Shown piece after piece: positions 42,625-55,585 of a DNA stretch of 64,000 bases. The DNA is from Cladopsammia gracilis. Taxonomy: Eukaryota; Cnidaria; Anthozoa; Scleractinia; Dendrophylliidae. Location of the stretch: NCBI GenBank assembly GCA_022457155.1, contig JAJGOT010000449.1, forward strand, positions 110,001 to 174,000. Reading direction: 5' to 3'. How positions within the stretch are numbered: position 1 is the first letter of the stretch; every line of letters begins with the position of its first letter. The position numbers were made by a program, and so were the translations under genes. The notes under the pieces are model-generated. The model searched no databases. It saw only the letters and a list, made by a program, of their open reading frames with translations, and was not told where the DNA came from.

Positions 42625-44787
42625 AATACTTTAGCCGTGATGAAGAATACAATCTCGCAAGTTTTGCTAACCGCAGCCTTGCGATCACATCCGGGGGGTG
42701 GGGACCGGTACTCCCTTATTGCTGCCCGCACAGGGAGCATACAACTTGAAGCCGAATTTGTCGCGATTCTGTAGAAATAAGAGCTATTTTTAATTAGAGT
42801 TCTTCCGAAACAAAAATGCCAAACATCGATCTCTCGCGCTCGTAAGCATATTGTCAATTTATACTCCTTTTTACTGCCGATTCTTTACAATGCCTGTGTC
42901 GGAGCAGTCCTCGCTGCCTGTGGTGAGTAATTTCAAGATTTAAAAAAAAAAAAGAACAATAGAAACACACGGGAAAACAGCGTCGTTACTGCAACCTATG
43001 GGATTTTTTTTTTTTTTTTTAATAAGACTTTCGGACTGGACTTCTGTGGATTATAGACTGTGGAATGCGTGTCATATTTATGTCGATTTTTACTGATTTC
43101 ACTGCTTTTAAAAGTAGTCTTCAAATGTAACACAAATAATTCACCGTTAGGAAGTAACAGACGAGTGTGGATTTGATCGGCAATCGATAAATTAAACATG
43201 TAAACCGAGTACACAAAAATTGGTAGCTTACCGCTTCGATCAACGCGTCTTTACACGGTCCGAAATGCATTTTGGTAGGGGTAATCAACCAATCACATCA
43301 CTGAATTTATTCACAAGTCTTTTCGGAAGGAATCGCAACACGCAAGATATCAAAGTTTCATCTGCGGATATTTCAAGATCTATGGCGCATTTTTGTTCAA
43401 ATGAAAGAGTTAAAACAAAAGGTGGCTTGTTAAAGTTACTGTTTATTACATTTTAATATAACTATCTTCATAGATTTTGTCATTATTTGACTTCCCCGCA
43501 GGCCTTTCCAATATGGCGGCTTTTGTCCATGTTATTTAGTCAACCAACGCGTTCGCTTCCTGATCCGATATCTTGTCGGTTTTAGCCAAGAAATCTTTAC
43601 CATCTATTGCAGAAATAGTCATTCTTTAATTTTAGGACGTCTAACCCCATCGTACCTCTTACCGTTTTTCAGTTATTACAGATAAAACTTTGGCGATTTT
43701 TGGAAGTATTATAACAAGAGTCAGCTAAGAATGCACTTGAGTATTGAGTATTCTGAGACTTCAAACTGTTTTGAGATCAAAGTTTCTGTCTTCTGAGGAA
43801 AAACATGATATTTGATTAATATTCTTGCATGTGCAATCTACACACTGATCATGAGATTTGAATATTGCAAACACCGTATATGAGCTTGTTATTGTTTTAT
43901 CTTCATGGAGTGGCTTCCTAATGAAGTCTTTTTCTTTTAGGTTCAACAGCAAAATGTGGAGCCGTTCATTCTGCTCTTTTTCCTGAAAATAGCAGCCAAA
44001 CAAGAATTACATTTCCATTGCTTGACCCAAAATATTGGGGCTTGAAGGAGTGAGGCTTTTGTTCTGTAATTATCATATCTTATATTAAAAGTCCTGCTCT
44101 TAGCAGCAGAATGCTTAAAATCCAAAGCTCTTGAGACCCACAATTGGGTTGAGAACTGTCAATTCTTGAGCAAATGCCCCCATATTGCCAGTTTGTTTCA
44201 TATTTGGCAGATAATAATCAATATGGTGTTATTATATAAATAAAATTATAAAGTAACTTCTATAGACAAAATACAACTATCAAGTCATATTTTTTTTTTA
44301 TTATTATTAACTTCACGTTCTATCGCATTAACGAGATGGCTTTAAGAGCTCTTTGATTCTTGCCGTTGTCATTGTAGTTGAAACAGCTCCCTTTATCTGC
44401 ACCCATTCATCCAATCAGCGTCTAGTATTCCAATCCTCTATATTCTATAAACTGTCTGAAATTATATAAATGTAGCGGAGACCTTAAAGAACTGGCAAAT
44501 TGTGATGAAAAATTAGTATCCACGGTGAGTTTATGTCATTCATTGCTTTGCTGTATGTAGAACATACTAATATAACACCTTAATTTGTTTTAATTCCTTT
44601 GTCTAAAAGCGGCTTATTGTATAATCTCATTTTTGTTTGCGTTGTTGTTGTGAAGGAAGGGCAGAAATGTTTCCTTTTTTCAGTTACCGTGCAGGTCTGG
44701 TAGATACGACAATACTTAGTAGTAGTAGTACTTACTTAGACGCAGGAAATGGACTCAAGATTCTTGTCACGCTTTGACGAATTCTTT
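42625..44787. other. No supported gene
   Basis: AT-rich, with short ORFs only. A microsatellite-like GTA repeat lies near 44721. Nothing recognised on either strand. Confidence 0.35.
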
Positions 44788-45088
44788 AAGTCTGGTTTCC
44801 ATATAATCGCAACGATCGCAACGATCGCAGCGATCGTTACGATTGACGATCGCTGCGATTCTTGCGACTCTTGCGATCATATGGAAACCAAAACGTTGCG
44901 ATCCTTGCGATTGCGATCGCAGAGATAGAAAAATTTATATATCTGCGATCGCAATCGCAACGGATCGCAACGATCGCAACGTTTTGGTTTCCATATGATC
45001 GCAAGGGTCGCAAGAATCGCAGCGATCGTCGATCGTAACGATCGCTGCGATCGGTGCGATCGTTGCGATTATATGGAAACCAGGCTTT
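44788..45088. mobile_element. 300-bp palindrome with GATCGC repeats
   Basis: A near-perfect foldback centred at about 44938, with ends AGTCTGGTTTCCATATAATC and its complement. The arms consist of overlapping GATCGCAACGATCGC-type units: GATCG occurs roughly 20 times, in both orientations. Both arms repeat the sub-block CATATGGAAACC. This is a MITE built from a short palindromic unit. Confidence 0.8.
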
Positions 45089-45369
45089 ACACCGCAGATG
45101 CAAATGAATCTATAAAACGGTAAGGCTTTCGCTATTTCCATGAAGTACTTCCTTTCCTTCGTAACTTTTGGTTTAAAAAATAAAGTTCAGTGACGAATTA
45201 CAAATCCTTGCGGTCGATCAAACTTTTTGTTGCTTCTTGCTAATCGATTTGGCAACGAATTGCAGAGCAGAAATCTATGATAAAAACAAATGTACACAAA
45301 CCGACTTCGCGACAGCGAAACATTCCGCTAGCCATGATCATGAAAAATGACGGGCATGGTTCTATAAGT

Positions 45370-45412
45370 AGGGAGCTCCGCGAGCGGGCCTTAGGCCCGC
45401 GAGAGCTCCGCT
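45370..45412. repeat. GC-rich hairpin
   Basis: GGGAGCTCCGCGAGCGGGCC pairs with the complement after a 3-base loop (TTA), followed by an A-run. A related hairpin, with the GCCAGGCC/GGCCTGGC core inside GGAGC...GCTCC arms, occurs at 46385-46423. Confidence 0.75.
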
Positions 45413-45886
45413 AAAAAAAAAAAATAATTATTTTGATTTTGGCAGCAATAGGCCACTTGGAAAAATACCATAATACTCTTTACAGTGCAGGTTTGCGTGG
45501 TGCTTGATGTAAGCCTGATTTTTCAAATTTATTTTGTTTTCAGCACGAACTGCACGTGCTATGCTTCAACTTATTGGCAATTTGTATACGCTGCACATAG
45601 TAAGTAATTAAGTAAGACTTTATTTAAGTTTGTATATGGACACACAATGCTACGTCCTAGCGTTCCTACATGTACTCTGAATTCCATTGTGTCATTCTAG
45701 GAAAGGAGACTTGAAAAATTACATCCCCAGTGAGGCTGAGCCTGCACATAAAAGATTATTATGGTATTTTTAGAAACGGTCTATACAGCATTACATAGCG
45801 TGCGCGCAGACTTCTATTTCCTTTGCTTCACGCGGAAGCAAAAGAAATGCTAATGTTACAAAAGTCTGGAACTTTGGGGACTGCTA

Positions 45887-45960
45887 TCCCTTCATCAGTG
45901 GAATATATAGTCGTTGAACTGTTATTTCACTGCTGAAGGGATAGCAATGACGAAACGTCA
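45887..45960. repeat. Inverted repeat with Penelope-like tail phrase
   Basis: GCTATCCCTTCATCAGTG and CACTGCTGAAGGGATAGC form a stem around 27 bases. The following ACGAAACGTCACC resembles the CTGATGAAGG...GAAACG endings I associate with Penelope-like retroelement tails. Only a scrap remains. Confidence 0.35.
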
Positions 45961-46201
45961 CCTGGGACAAAACTCATCTCGTCTTTCATGTAAATGGCTC
46001 TTATTTTTTTTTTTATTTAAACAAGTATTTAAGCAGGAAGTATCCAGTTCAGCAAAGGCTGGTTTAAATGAAATCATGTATAATTACATTAAACTTAGAC
46101 GCAAGTATTCCGTGTAGGAATTAAGCCATGAAAATGGAGGCCTTCTTCCGTTGCTATCGATAATAAAACTTAATGATTTGTATAACCAGGCGAATACCTA
46201 G

Positions 46202-46630
46202 TTAGCGTACTGTAAATTCAAAACATCTAACTTTTTTCACATAATGTTGAAAAGATTTTTCGAACAGTTGTATGAATTCACACTCTGGTTTAAACTGAAG
46301 CGACAACACGGTACGGGGCCACTTGTCCTTGCAGTCTCCTCGTGTGTACTGCTCGAGTAGCTGGTCGCTGCGACCAATTAATAGCGGAGCACCTGCCAGG
46401 CCGAAGGCCTGGCTGCGCAGCTCCATACTCATAGAACCTACGCCGTGATTTTTCATGGTCATGGCTAGCGGAATGTTTCGCGGGCGCGTGTCCGTCCGTC
46501 CCCCGCCGGCCGCCCGCCGTGTTGGAACAACATCCGGGATCTTGAAAGCAAGGCTTTGTTTTTCGCGCAGCCACACAGCCGTGAGCTCGGTAAACACTTT
46601 AGTTGTTTTCTTGTGCCTAGCGGAGAATTA
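46202..46630 (-). other. GC-rich island with unassigned ORFs
   Basis: GC-rich block with CpGs in an AT-rich surrounding (core 46460-46540, GCGGGCGCGTGTCC). Two overlapping minus-strand ORFs (131 and 94 codons) have no recognisable family. It could be a CpG-rich promoter, a GC-rich transposon end, or a small first exon. Confidence 0.3.
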
Positions 46631-47064
46631 AACTCGTTATTTTCCTGCATTTTTTCGCGGTTTGCTACTCAAGACAGGGATACTAATTAAGGTATACTCA
46701 GAAGCCGCTTTAGTGGAAAAAGACGAGCTTTCAGGGATAAAATCTTGCTTCGAGGAACTTCATGTATTACATTTTTATCAATGCGGGAGATGATTTCAGA
46801 ACCAGAAGCGGAGATTTGAATTTCCAAGCAAGCGAGGAACTTAAAGGTACAACATATTACAGTTTTCGATGAGAATTTATGTTGATATCAATCTGTGAGT
46901 GACTTGTTATTAGTGTTATTGTTAGTTTTGGCGAATTGATTTTAAAACGTGCCTATCTCTTGAATTTCATCGAAGAAAGCTTGAACTCGATGAGCTATAA
47001 TTACATGGTACGCGTTTTGCTTTTAAACGTAAACTAATGGAGATTTAAATAAATTTTTTCGAAA

Positions 47065-47630
47065 GAAGATTGTGTTGTCCATTTTTATGTGTTTGTTCAT
47101 TCATTAGATAGATTGAAAAGCGATTTTATGTAAACAAAACAAGACTTGATTTTATAGTACAGTTCTATCTTCACTCGCATCGCCTTATGCAAATATGTTT
47201 GTGTATTTTTGCAATTTTTGATTTTCAAATCAGTTTCTCGGGCAATTTTTGACAAACATAAACTGTATTTTATTCGGAAACTAGTGGTACTATTTATTCT
47301 AGACAGAGAAAAGTTGTTTTTGTGAACTTTTGTACGGTCTATAAAAATGAAGATTGTGTTGTCCATTTTTATGTGTTTGTTCATTCATTAGATAGATTGA
47401 AAAGCGATTTTATGTAAACAAAACAAGACTTGATTTTATAGTACATCTATCTTCACTCGCATCGCCTTATGCAAATATGTTTGTGTATTTTTGCAATTTT
47501 TGATTTTCAAATCAGTTTCTCGGGCAATTTTTGACAAACATAAACTGTATTTTATTCGGAAACTAGTGGTACTATTTATTCTAGACAGAGAAAAGTTGTT
47601 TTTGTGAACTTTTGTACGTTCTATAAAAAT
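47065..47630. repeat. Tandem duplication of about 284 bp
   Basis: Two copies start GAAGATTGTGTTGTCC at 47065 and 47349 and differ by a two-base indel (CAGTTCTATC versus CATCTATC) and very little else. The copies are young or result from assembly. Confidence 0.85.
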
Positions 47631-49781
47631 GTACTGTGCAGACGGTCGCGTAATACTGTTTTTGAGAATTGCTAAAATTGAAAATAACCCCTTCGTCAAT
47701 CTTAATTCTTGTGCTTCCAACTTTTCACCTTAGTTAAGTTTCACCTTAGTTAAGCTTGTTCGAAGTGCGACGCTGTTAGGCTTGGGCTATCTATATATAT
47801 TAAAACTAATAAAGCTATCAGATTTAGCGATCGATGTCTCGTTATAGTTCTTCTTTGTTTGCATATATTTGTTAGACACCTGCTGGCTATCAAGGCAATA
47901 TCGAAGATATGTATATTTCAAACTGCAAATTTGTTTGGCCTGTATTTTGATATTGCCGCAAAAACAGCCAAACAAAAAAAAATATGTTTGTGTTTTTTTA
48001 CCAATGCGGCACTACACTTTTTTATATAAGAACGCCTAATTTTTGAGACGAGGCTGAGCCGGTACTTAAATTTGAGCCTTAAAATGTTCTTTCTAAAAAA
48101 TCGTTCTTTAGATCAATTATAGAGTACTGCAGTAAATCATAGTTCTGAATAAAAAGAAAGAATAAATAGGCCACGTTCTACCAATTTCCTAATTGTTTTG
48201 CATATACATTTGCTATTTTAATATGGAAAACTACTTGCATCTTGAATTGCAGCTCGGTTGGACTTCAAGTTTTCGTTTGACCAAATAAATATTACACTTT
48301 GATTAATTCTTAGCCTATGTATGTTCTTTAAGCACGTTCTTTGAATTGTAAAACATTTCGGCCAATCCCAGCCTTTACGTTCATATAAAGAAGGTTCTCA
48401 TTAAAAAAAAAAAGAGTGTAAATCTAAAATATAATGGTGAACATTTGCAATAAAGTGGGGTGTTATCGCCATGGATAGTTCATTTTAAACTCGTTAATAC
48501 GCGAAGCGTTGAACGAATTATAGTTGATGGGGACGGATATGCAATTTTTCACACCTGCATCACTGGGCTGTGAACTCAAAAGTCCGTAAAGTAAATTAAT
48601 TCGTGATGGCAAAATGGACAGGTCGCTGTTATTTCGTTCGAACGTCACTCGGGATCGAATCCTTGTCGGGACATGCAATGTTTTTAGTTATTTACCGACA
48701 GGGAGGTCCGTATAGAAAAACACTGTGCCCAAGGTACTCAAGACCGAGGGCAGAGTATTTTCCTACACGGATCGACCAAGGCCGGTAAATAACTTATTTA
48801 TTTGTTTCCTACTCTTCAATTCTGCGATTTGCCGGGAAATCTTGATATACTTGTACAGCTTTCCAAGAAATGTCTCTACGCGCTGCGTACCTGACAGAAC
48901 GCTTGAACAACCTAAATTTACTCGGTAATCTTCACAACTATTTCAATCATTCATAAACAAAAAAAAAAATGCTTTGCAAAGTGAACTCATTTCTATCAGT
49001 TTTTGTCTCTCGGTAGAATAAACGGCTGTTGTAATTGCCTCCGGTGAGGATAGAGAAATTATCTTGCCTACAGCGAAGCTGTGGCCTAGAAAGCTGAATA
49101 TTAACTTCCAAAACTTTTCAAATTTTTCTATAAAAGAAAAGTCGAGCGTAATTCATTCGTAACAGTGCGAAAGCGTAACTAAGCTATTTTAAATTAAAAA
49201 TCATATTTTCATTTATATAATTTAGATAAAAGAAGGTAAAAACTGAGAAATAAAAGCATACAAACCGAGCAATGTAGTGAAAGTACGAATTATCTCGTAA
49301 AATCCGAACGCCAAATGGTGTATAATCACAGGGGGCCCATACAATCTGTTTGTGTAACATAATGACCGTTTGTAATTTTATAGGAAATGTATGGGATTTA
49401 CCTAAATTTCATATTATAGTGACGTATCGCCAAATGTATGTACTGATTAACGTTAAATAAACGTTAAATTACCTTATTTGTTGTGTGTTGTCGTCCTTTT
49501 GCCGTAAAAGTGATATTTTGAGCGATTTTGAAGGATTCTGAGTTCGCCGTTGACTGTACGTCTAAGAGAAGGACAAGGGGGGAAAGACATTTTTGAACGG
49601 TTCCAGCGCCGAGGCGATTTTTTCACATAAAATGGCATCGCTCGGCTTTCAAACCACGCAAAAGAAAGGCCCAAAGATTCACGATTCTTCTCGTACCTCT
49701 CGATCGAAAATCCGTCCAAACGGCCCGGAGCTAGCCGTCGAAGAAAATCAAAATCCCACACTTTCCAAGCGGTCGATATTC
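47631..49781. other. No supported gene
   Basis: AT-rich. The ORF at 49474-49761 (minus) has basic and aromatic residues but no known motif. No RNA gene or clear repeat is seen apart from a weakly repeated TCACCTTAGTTAAG pair at 47724-47752. Confidence 0.35.
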
Positions 49782-51350
49782 CCTTACCAAACCAAGTGTA
49801 TTTTAAAATTGATTTAAAGGTACTTTCAATGTATTTGAACGATTTGAACTATATTTTGAGCTCATCATGCTGTATTTTAATTATATTTTAACAAAAGTTC
49901 TAAAATAGTGGTAAGAGCTTGAAATGTATTTGAGGTATAGTTTAATGCTATTTAATAAACCGAATAGGTTTTTCCATGTATTTGTAAGCTATTTGTCGCC
50001 AAAACTACATTTCAAATAGAGTATTTGAACACTATTTTGACAACATGACTGCCGAAGTGTTACTCTAAATTGTTTTAAATAGACTATTTGAACACTGTTT
50101 GGAAAAAAAAATCATAAAATGTTGTCGATTTATAATGTAGTTGTAACAAGTAAAACATAAAAATACGTTTTAAATATGATGTTTAAATACTATTTGAAAT
50201 GGACATTCATTACTACGCTTCTAAACAGCTCATAAATAGTCTATTTAAAACATGTTTGAAGTTGAATTCACAAGTCACAGCTATTTGAAAGGCGATTTTA
50301 AAATTCTGAAACCAGGAGCTGTTTCCAAACAGACTTTAAACAGACTATTTTCTTAGTATTTTGAGAGAAAAACACTTTGTTACAGGTATGTACACAAAAT
50401 ACATTTAAAGTTCACCTCCCCCTCCATAAGTCAGTAAAACTGTTTTAAACGTATTTGTGACAAACTCACAGAACAAAATAAGAGCTATATCGGTTTTCCT
50501 TTTTATTGCAGCAGCAATGAAAACGTTTATAGAGTTTTATAGACACATACCCGTAGCCACCCTCCCCCCCCCCCCCCCCCCCCCCCTCCCTCCCGATTCG
50601 ATCCTTTACTACAGAATCCGGTGCTTCTATTCGTTATGGTGGTCTTTGCAAATACAGTTCCTTGTTTATCATCATGACAGTATATACGGAGGCCGAAGTT
50701 AATTATCAACCTCACACGTGTAGCCGAACGCCGACTTGCGGGCCGGGACTTGAACCGGAATTGAATAGCAAGGCGATATCGAATGGCGCGTCAAAATACA
50801 TTTTACTTTACATTTATCCCGACATATTCATTTTCTGAAAAGGTATTATTAAATGCAGTAGCTCGTTGTCAAATCAAACCATGGTATAGTTCCTCGCTTA
50901 ACATTGGATTCAGTAATAATATCGATGTGTCCGAACGCGTTGTAGATCGAAGCATTAATGTTATGACGATCGATACGGCAATGCTTTATTATTATTATTC
51001 TGCGAAATGCAAATACCTGAGTGACCTCAACGTATGTTGTATTCTATTTCGCTCTATAAAGCTTGTGTTTAGAGTAGCGAGGCCTATCGCTCGTATATAT
51101 TTAGCTTACATGTAAGCTGTATACGAGAGCACACATTATTTTGTAAACAGACAATTTATGGAGCGCTCCGAAAAGGAAACATTAAGTTATACACGAATGA
51201 TGATTACAGTAAAGTCTCTTCTTAAGAATGAAAAGCCATACCTTATATCTGTTTTGGGCCCTCTTATCACGGAATCCTGTCCTAAAGCATTGTGAAATTC
51301 CCGCTCAGTCTAATCTCGTTCCCAGTGTCCTCTCTATCAGCGTCACATAT

Positions 51351-51370
51351 CACGTGAGATATCTCACGTG
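51351..51370. promoter_or_regulatory. 20-bp perfect palindrome with two CACGTG E-boxes
   Basis: CACGTGAGATATCTCACGTG is a perfect palindrome that places two E-boxes symmetrically. About 160 bp downstream the plus strand has a donor-like AAATGTGAGTAC (51533). A bHLH-regulated promoter for an unseen gene is one explanation; chance within a repeat is another. Confidence 0.4.
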
Positions 51371-52766
51371 AGCACAAACAAAGGTCGTTTGAATTTTGTG
51401 CGCGGCCATTATAGCAACCGTTTAGAGATTTCGATTTTGTGGACGTTGTTTTATCCAAGAATGGGCTTATCAACAATTTATCAGCAGAAGAGATGAATAT
51501 CTGAGACGACAGTCTACATCGGGACGTTTCAAATGTGAGTACAATCATTTGTTTAATCATTTTAGTCATGTACGAAGCTTGATGTGGCGTTCGATTGAAC
51601 GTATTCCGGAATATTAAAGAAACATGGAAGCTGTCGAATTATAACCATGTTTTGCCAGATTTACATGTGTATAGTGCAAATGTGTCTCAACAAACTATAA
51701 AGAAAGCGCTGTAGTGTTTATTTTTATTCCGAAATGCGGTTATTTAGTTAATCGAACGAAGCATATAGCGTACGGTAAGCTACATGTAAGAGATTAAATA
51801 CTGTAACGCTTCGACTTTATGCAATGTACGATTAGAAGACGTGATTATTTCTTGACAACAGTGAGTGGTTTAGTGTTATTATATAGTTTGTTGGGGTGAA
51901 ACAGCATTCGTTCTCCTGCCAAATTAAATTCAAAATATATTAACCTCGATCGGTCCTCGATAGTACATGCAATTTATTATAAAATGAGACTACATTCGAT
52001 ATTTGTCTTGGTACAATTTAAGGTTAACTTACATGAAAGTTAAAACATTTCGGTTTTTGCTTTGAAATTAACTGGTCATGATACAGATTACATGTATGAG
52101 CTCCAGAATTTACGTTTAACATACAATCGTCATAAAACGCTGAGACTTTAATAGATCGAAGTTTGTACACGAAAGATCATCTGTAGTCTTGCTTCGTTTT
52201 GATGTTTCAGATTTAAAAGAAAGTAAAAACATTACTTGACAAAATGTTGTGTTTACACTTAAACGTTTACCAAGGTTTCAATTTCCTGAGTTCAAGTTAC
52301 TTTACCTTCGCTAGTACTCGAATCACCAGTGCAACAAATTGAATTGGCTTGAATTTCTAAAAACATGCCTGCTATTAGAGGTGAAGCGGTGGCTTTCGTG
52401 TTCATTGCCTTTTATTTTCTACACTGTAGTTCTTGAGCGGCAAACAGTAGCCTTGAGATTTCAGCAGCTGTTAACTGCTACAGCACCTCACTAAACTGAA
52501 GGGAAAATGGATAGTTTTAACTCAAATTGCATTATGAAATACAAGGCCTGCTAGACATGCATAGCCATGGCCAATGTACCTTTCAGATTGTCTGCCATAA
52601 GGATCAAAGGCTTTACCAGGATTGTTTTGTGAAGGATTATTTTGTACCACAGCTAAAAAGCTGTGAACATGCAGTCAAATAAAGTGATCTGAACACCACA
52701 GGAAGTGAAATAGTATGCCACCCCAAGGGGATGTATCTGTCATTTTGACCTCGGTTACTGACCTAA

Positions 52767-53607
52767 ATCAGGGATGTAGATTCAGTTTTTAACTGGCGGG
52801 AATATACATGTACATGTAGAACTGACAGATGGGTAAAAAATAGAAAAATGTAGTCCTTTTAAAGCTGCACTAGGCTTTAAGGACGTTTGCGCTATTTGTT
52901 TATGCGCATCCTTACTGCGCGTGCAATTCATCTCGCAACGCCATGCTATGTCATGCATCAGCGCACGCAAGAGAAGAAATCTAAGCACATAAAGGACTGG
53001 TAGCCGTTGCGTTAACTTTGCTTAGATTTAACTCACTTTGATGGTCGGTGACCCCCAATTTTTTTCTTTGCCACTTCTCGACAGATTGTAAAAAAATGAA
53101 CAAAAAGTCAATTTAGGAAATATAATTTTTTTCCATTTTTCTACCCGCGCAACATCGAATCCTGCCAATTTGCTGCTGTCAGAGTTTGCAAATGCTGTTG
53201 TTTAAAGATTAAATTTACTTTAAAAAATGTCACCAGTTGAATGAATTTGCTGAACAGACCTACTCGCATAAAATTTGGGAAAGAAAGTTGCATTTTAGAG
53301 ATTTATTTGCAATATTTTTAGATTAACAGACATTGGGGTCTCATCCCGTAAGGAAGACCAATTTTTCAAAATTAGGGTCGCCTTTCAGATATCTTATCTC
53401 AGAAACGAAGTCCGTTACCCCCTCATTGTTTTTTTGCATTTCTGACACGAACATCTCATAACCTAGCTGTAGTACAATATGTAAACATTTTATATAAAAA
53501 AAAATCAATGTTAGAAGATTTTCGCGCGAACGTCCTTAACAGCCGGAAAAATGAAGTTCACAGCCGGGTAATTTCCCCTGCTTCCCGCTATTATCTACAT
53601 CCCTGCT
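52767..53607. mobile_element. Nested MITEs (AGGGATGTAGAT and TTAAGGACGTT ends)
   Basis: The outer ends AATCAGGGATGTAGAT and ATCTACATCCCTGCT are inverted repeats. The inner ends TTAAGGACGTTTGCGC (about 52878) and GCGCGAACGTCCTTAA (53524-53539) define a second, younger element inserted into the first. Neither has a gene. Confidence 0.65.
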
Positions 53608-53664
53608 AAATACCATCTGTACAAATGTAGGTCTCATGTAAAGTATGTTATTTATATCTTATAA

Positions 53665-53833
53665 TCAGGGTTCTCCCCAAATTTCAGCTTAGCAGGTAAG
53701 GGATTTTTGCTAAGCGGTAAAGGGAAAACCGTGTGTCTTAAAAATTTTCCGGGGGCAAGCGGTTACAGACGGTAATAAGTGCTGCTTCAAGCGGTAAATT
53801 TTACCGGTTACCGCCTGATAAGGAGAACCCCGT
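53665..53833. mobile_element. Small MITE with GGGTTCTCC ends
   Basis: ATCAGGGTTCTCCCC at the left and GGAGAACCCCG at the right are inverted ends. The interior has repeated AGCGGTAA blocks in both directions. Confidence 0.6.
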
Positions 53834-54832
53834 ATAATGTAGATACATGTATGATTTGTAATTTAGTATATCTCATAAAAGTCTTCTCAGCTCAATAGTT
53901 GGTACCTGTACATGTAATTTGTGATTGTGGTATATAAAAATTATTTCTTGAAGATTGAAATACATGTAATGTTTTGTGTATCCTACATGTTGATGTAGGT
54001 TAAAAAAAAATAGTATTTAAGATATATAGAGACATGGGATTGTTTATAATTTAAACATACAGTGTAGACATTATGTTTCATGAACTGCATAAAAAATAGA
54101 TGAAGTTGGCAATCTTATCAAAAGTGTTAATAAATACATGTACATGTACAGTATAATCAAGTTTTTACAAACCATACTTGAGTGTCTCAATCAAATCAAT
54201 AAGTACATGGCTACATTACATTCAAAATTTCTATTTGACACTTTTTTTTTGTCGATATTGGTCTCTCAAACACAAGCCAGCAATACTTGTATGTACATGT
54301 ACATGTAGGGCATTTCCTATTTTTGAGTTGGCTAACAGGAGCCTTTGACTCTACTTGAACAAGAAAATACATGTAGACGTGTGAAAAGAGATTTCCTTGG
54401 TTGATTGTACATGTACTATTTTTTGATAAGTGCCTCCTTACTGTGGTGATGATTAACAGGTTACCGGTCTTAGCCTGCTAGCAGAGTTTCCTATTCAGTT
54501 GCATTTTCAGGTGGGAAGAAAAGGATTACATTGGACTATCAACCTGACTATTGATAGTGCAAACCCTGCTGTTTGTTGTTTGTATCTAAATATAGTGCAT
54601 GTGTATACACTTTTGATTTACTCGAATAAATCCTCAAATGCCTCAACTCATTTAAATTTCCCCTTGAGTCCTTCTCTTCCTGAAAAAAAAAACACTCCTT
54701 AATTTAATTTTAATTTAATGTTTATTAAGAAAGGTCAGTTATTGTTCTTGCTGGCATATTTCTTAGCTTGCTTGTGTCATTCCTAGAAAATTAATATGTA
54801 TACATGTATATGTTGTGATTCAAGTTTTCTAT

Positions 54833-54948
54833 AGTTTAAAATTTTTCAAACCAGTTTGATTTTTGTTTTTCTTTGTCTCATATTATGATAATGAATCTGA
54901 GACAAAGAAAAATAAAAACTAAACTGGTTTGAAAAATTTTAAACCAAA
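54833..54948. mobile_element. Short foldback, 48-bp arms
   Basis: TTTAAAATTTTTCAAACCAG...TTTGTCTCA and its complement (TGAGACAAAG...CTGGTTTGAAAAATTTTAAA) flank about 13 bases. Confidence 0.75.
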
Positions 54949-55404
54949 GAAAAATTTGAACCACAACATATATAACAAATTGATAGGAGGATTTCATGCT
55001 GTCCAGAGTGTCGTTAGAATTATTTTCTTTCTTTATGCCGGTGTTTGGTGCTATAGTAGCTCTATTGGCGTACATTGCAGTTTCTTTGGCTCACTTTTGT
55101 TGCACGATAAATGCTTATAGGTTAAAGTTTGCTATCGCTTTGGAAATGCTAGGGTCGTTAAATTTCTGAGGTCGTCAAAAGTCTGTGATGTGCAAGACTT
55201 GTGAGAAAGTGTTGTCCATCACAGATATACAGTTTAGGCATCTTAGATCTGAGTCTCAAAAGTGCAACCAACTAATGTTAATGCTCCTCCACATGATTGT
55301 ACAGTACATGTATTAAGTGTATAACATAAAATTCCCATCTCAAAAAATTAAGTAAGCAACCTAATTCTTGAGCTTCTAAACTGGAATACATGTAAGTGCC
55401 TAGA

Positions 55405-55585
55405 CACTTAGGGCATGTTTACATGGAGGGAGGGTGCCCTGGTTAACTGAGCTACCCTGTGAGAGCCAACTTTTCATGTTTGTTAAGAAAATGCATTGAA
55501 GCGTGTACATGTTAGAAAGGGTAACCCACCTTCCCAAGGCACCCTTCTAGGAGGGCTACCTTTTTGCCATGTAAACGGTTCGTGC
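55405..55585. mobile_element. Probable MITE, weakly inverted
   Basis: GCATGTTTACATGGAGGGAG at the left and GCCATGTAAACGG at the right are short inverted ends; GGGTGCCCT and GGCACCCTT recur inside. No gene. Confidence 0.4.

Noticed and set aside
42546..42857. ORFs following and opposite to the OTU gene
   Set aside because: They overlap the OTU frame or its downstream DNA without any signature.
46202..46597. A 131-codon protein gene in the GC-rich island
   Set aside because: Two frames are open together because of GC content, no motif is recognisable and no splice or start context supports one of them. Kept only as an unassigned island.
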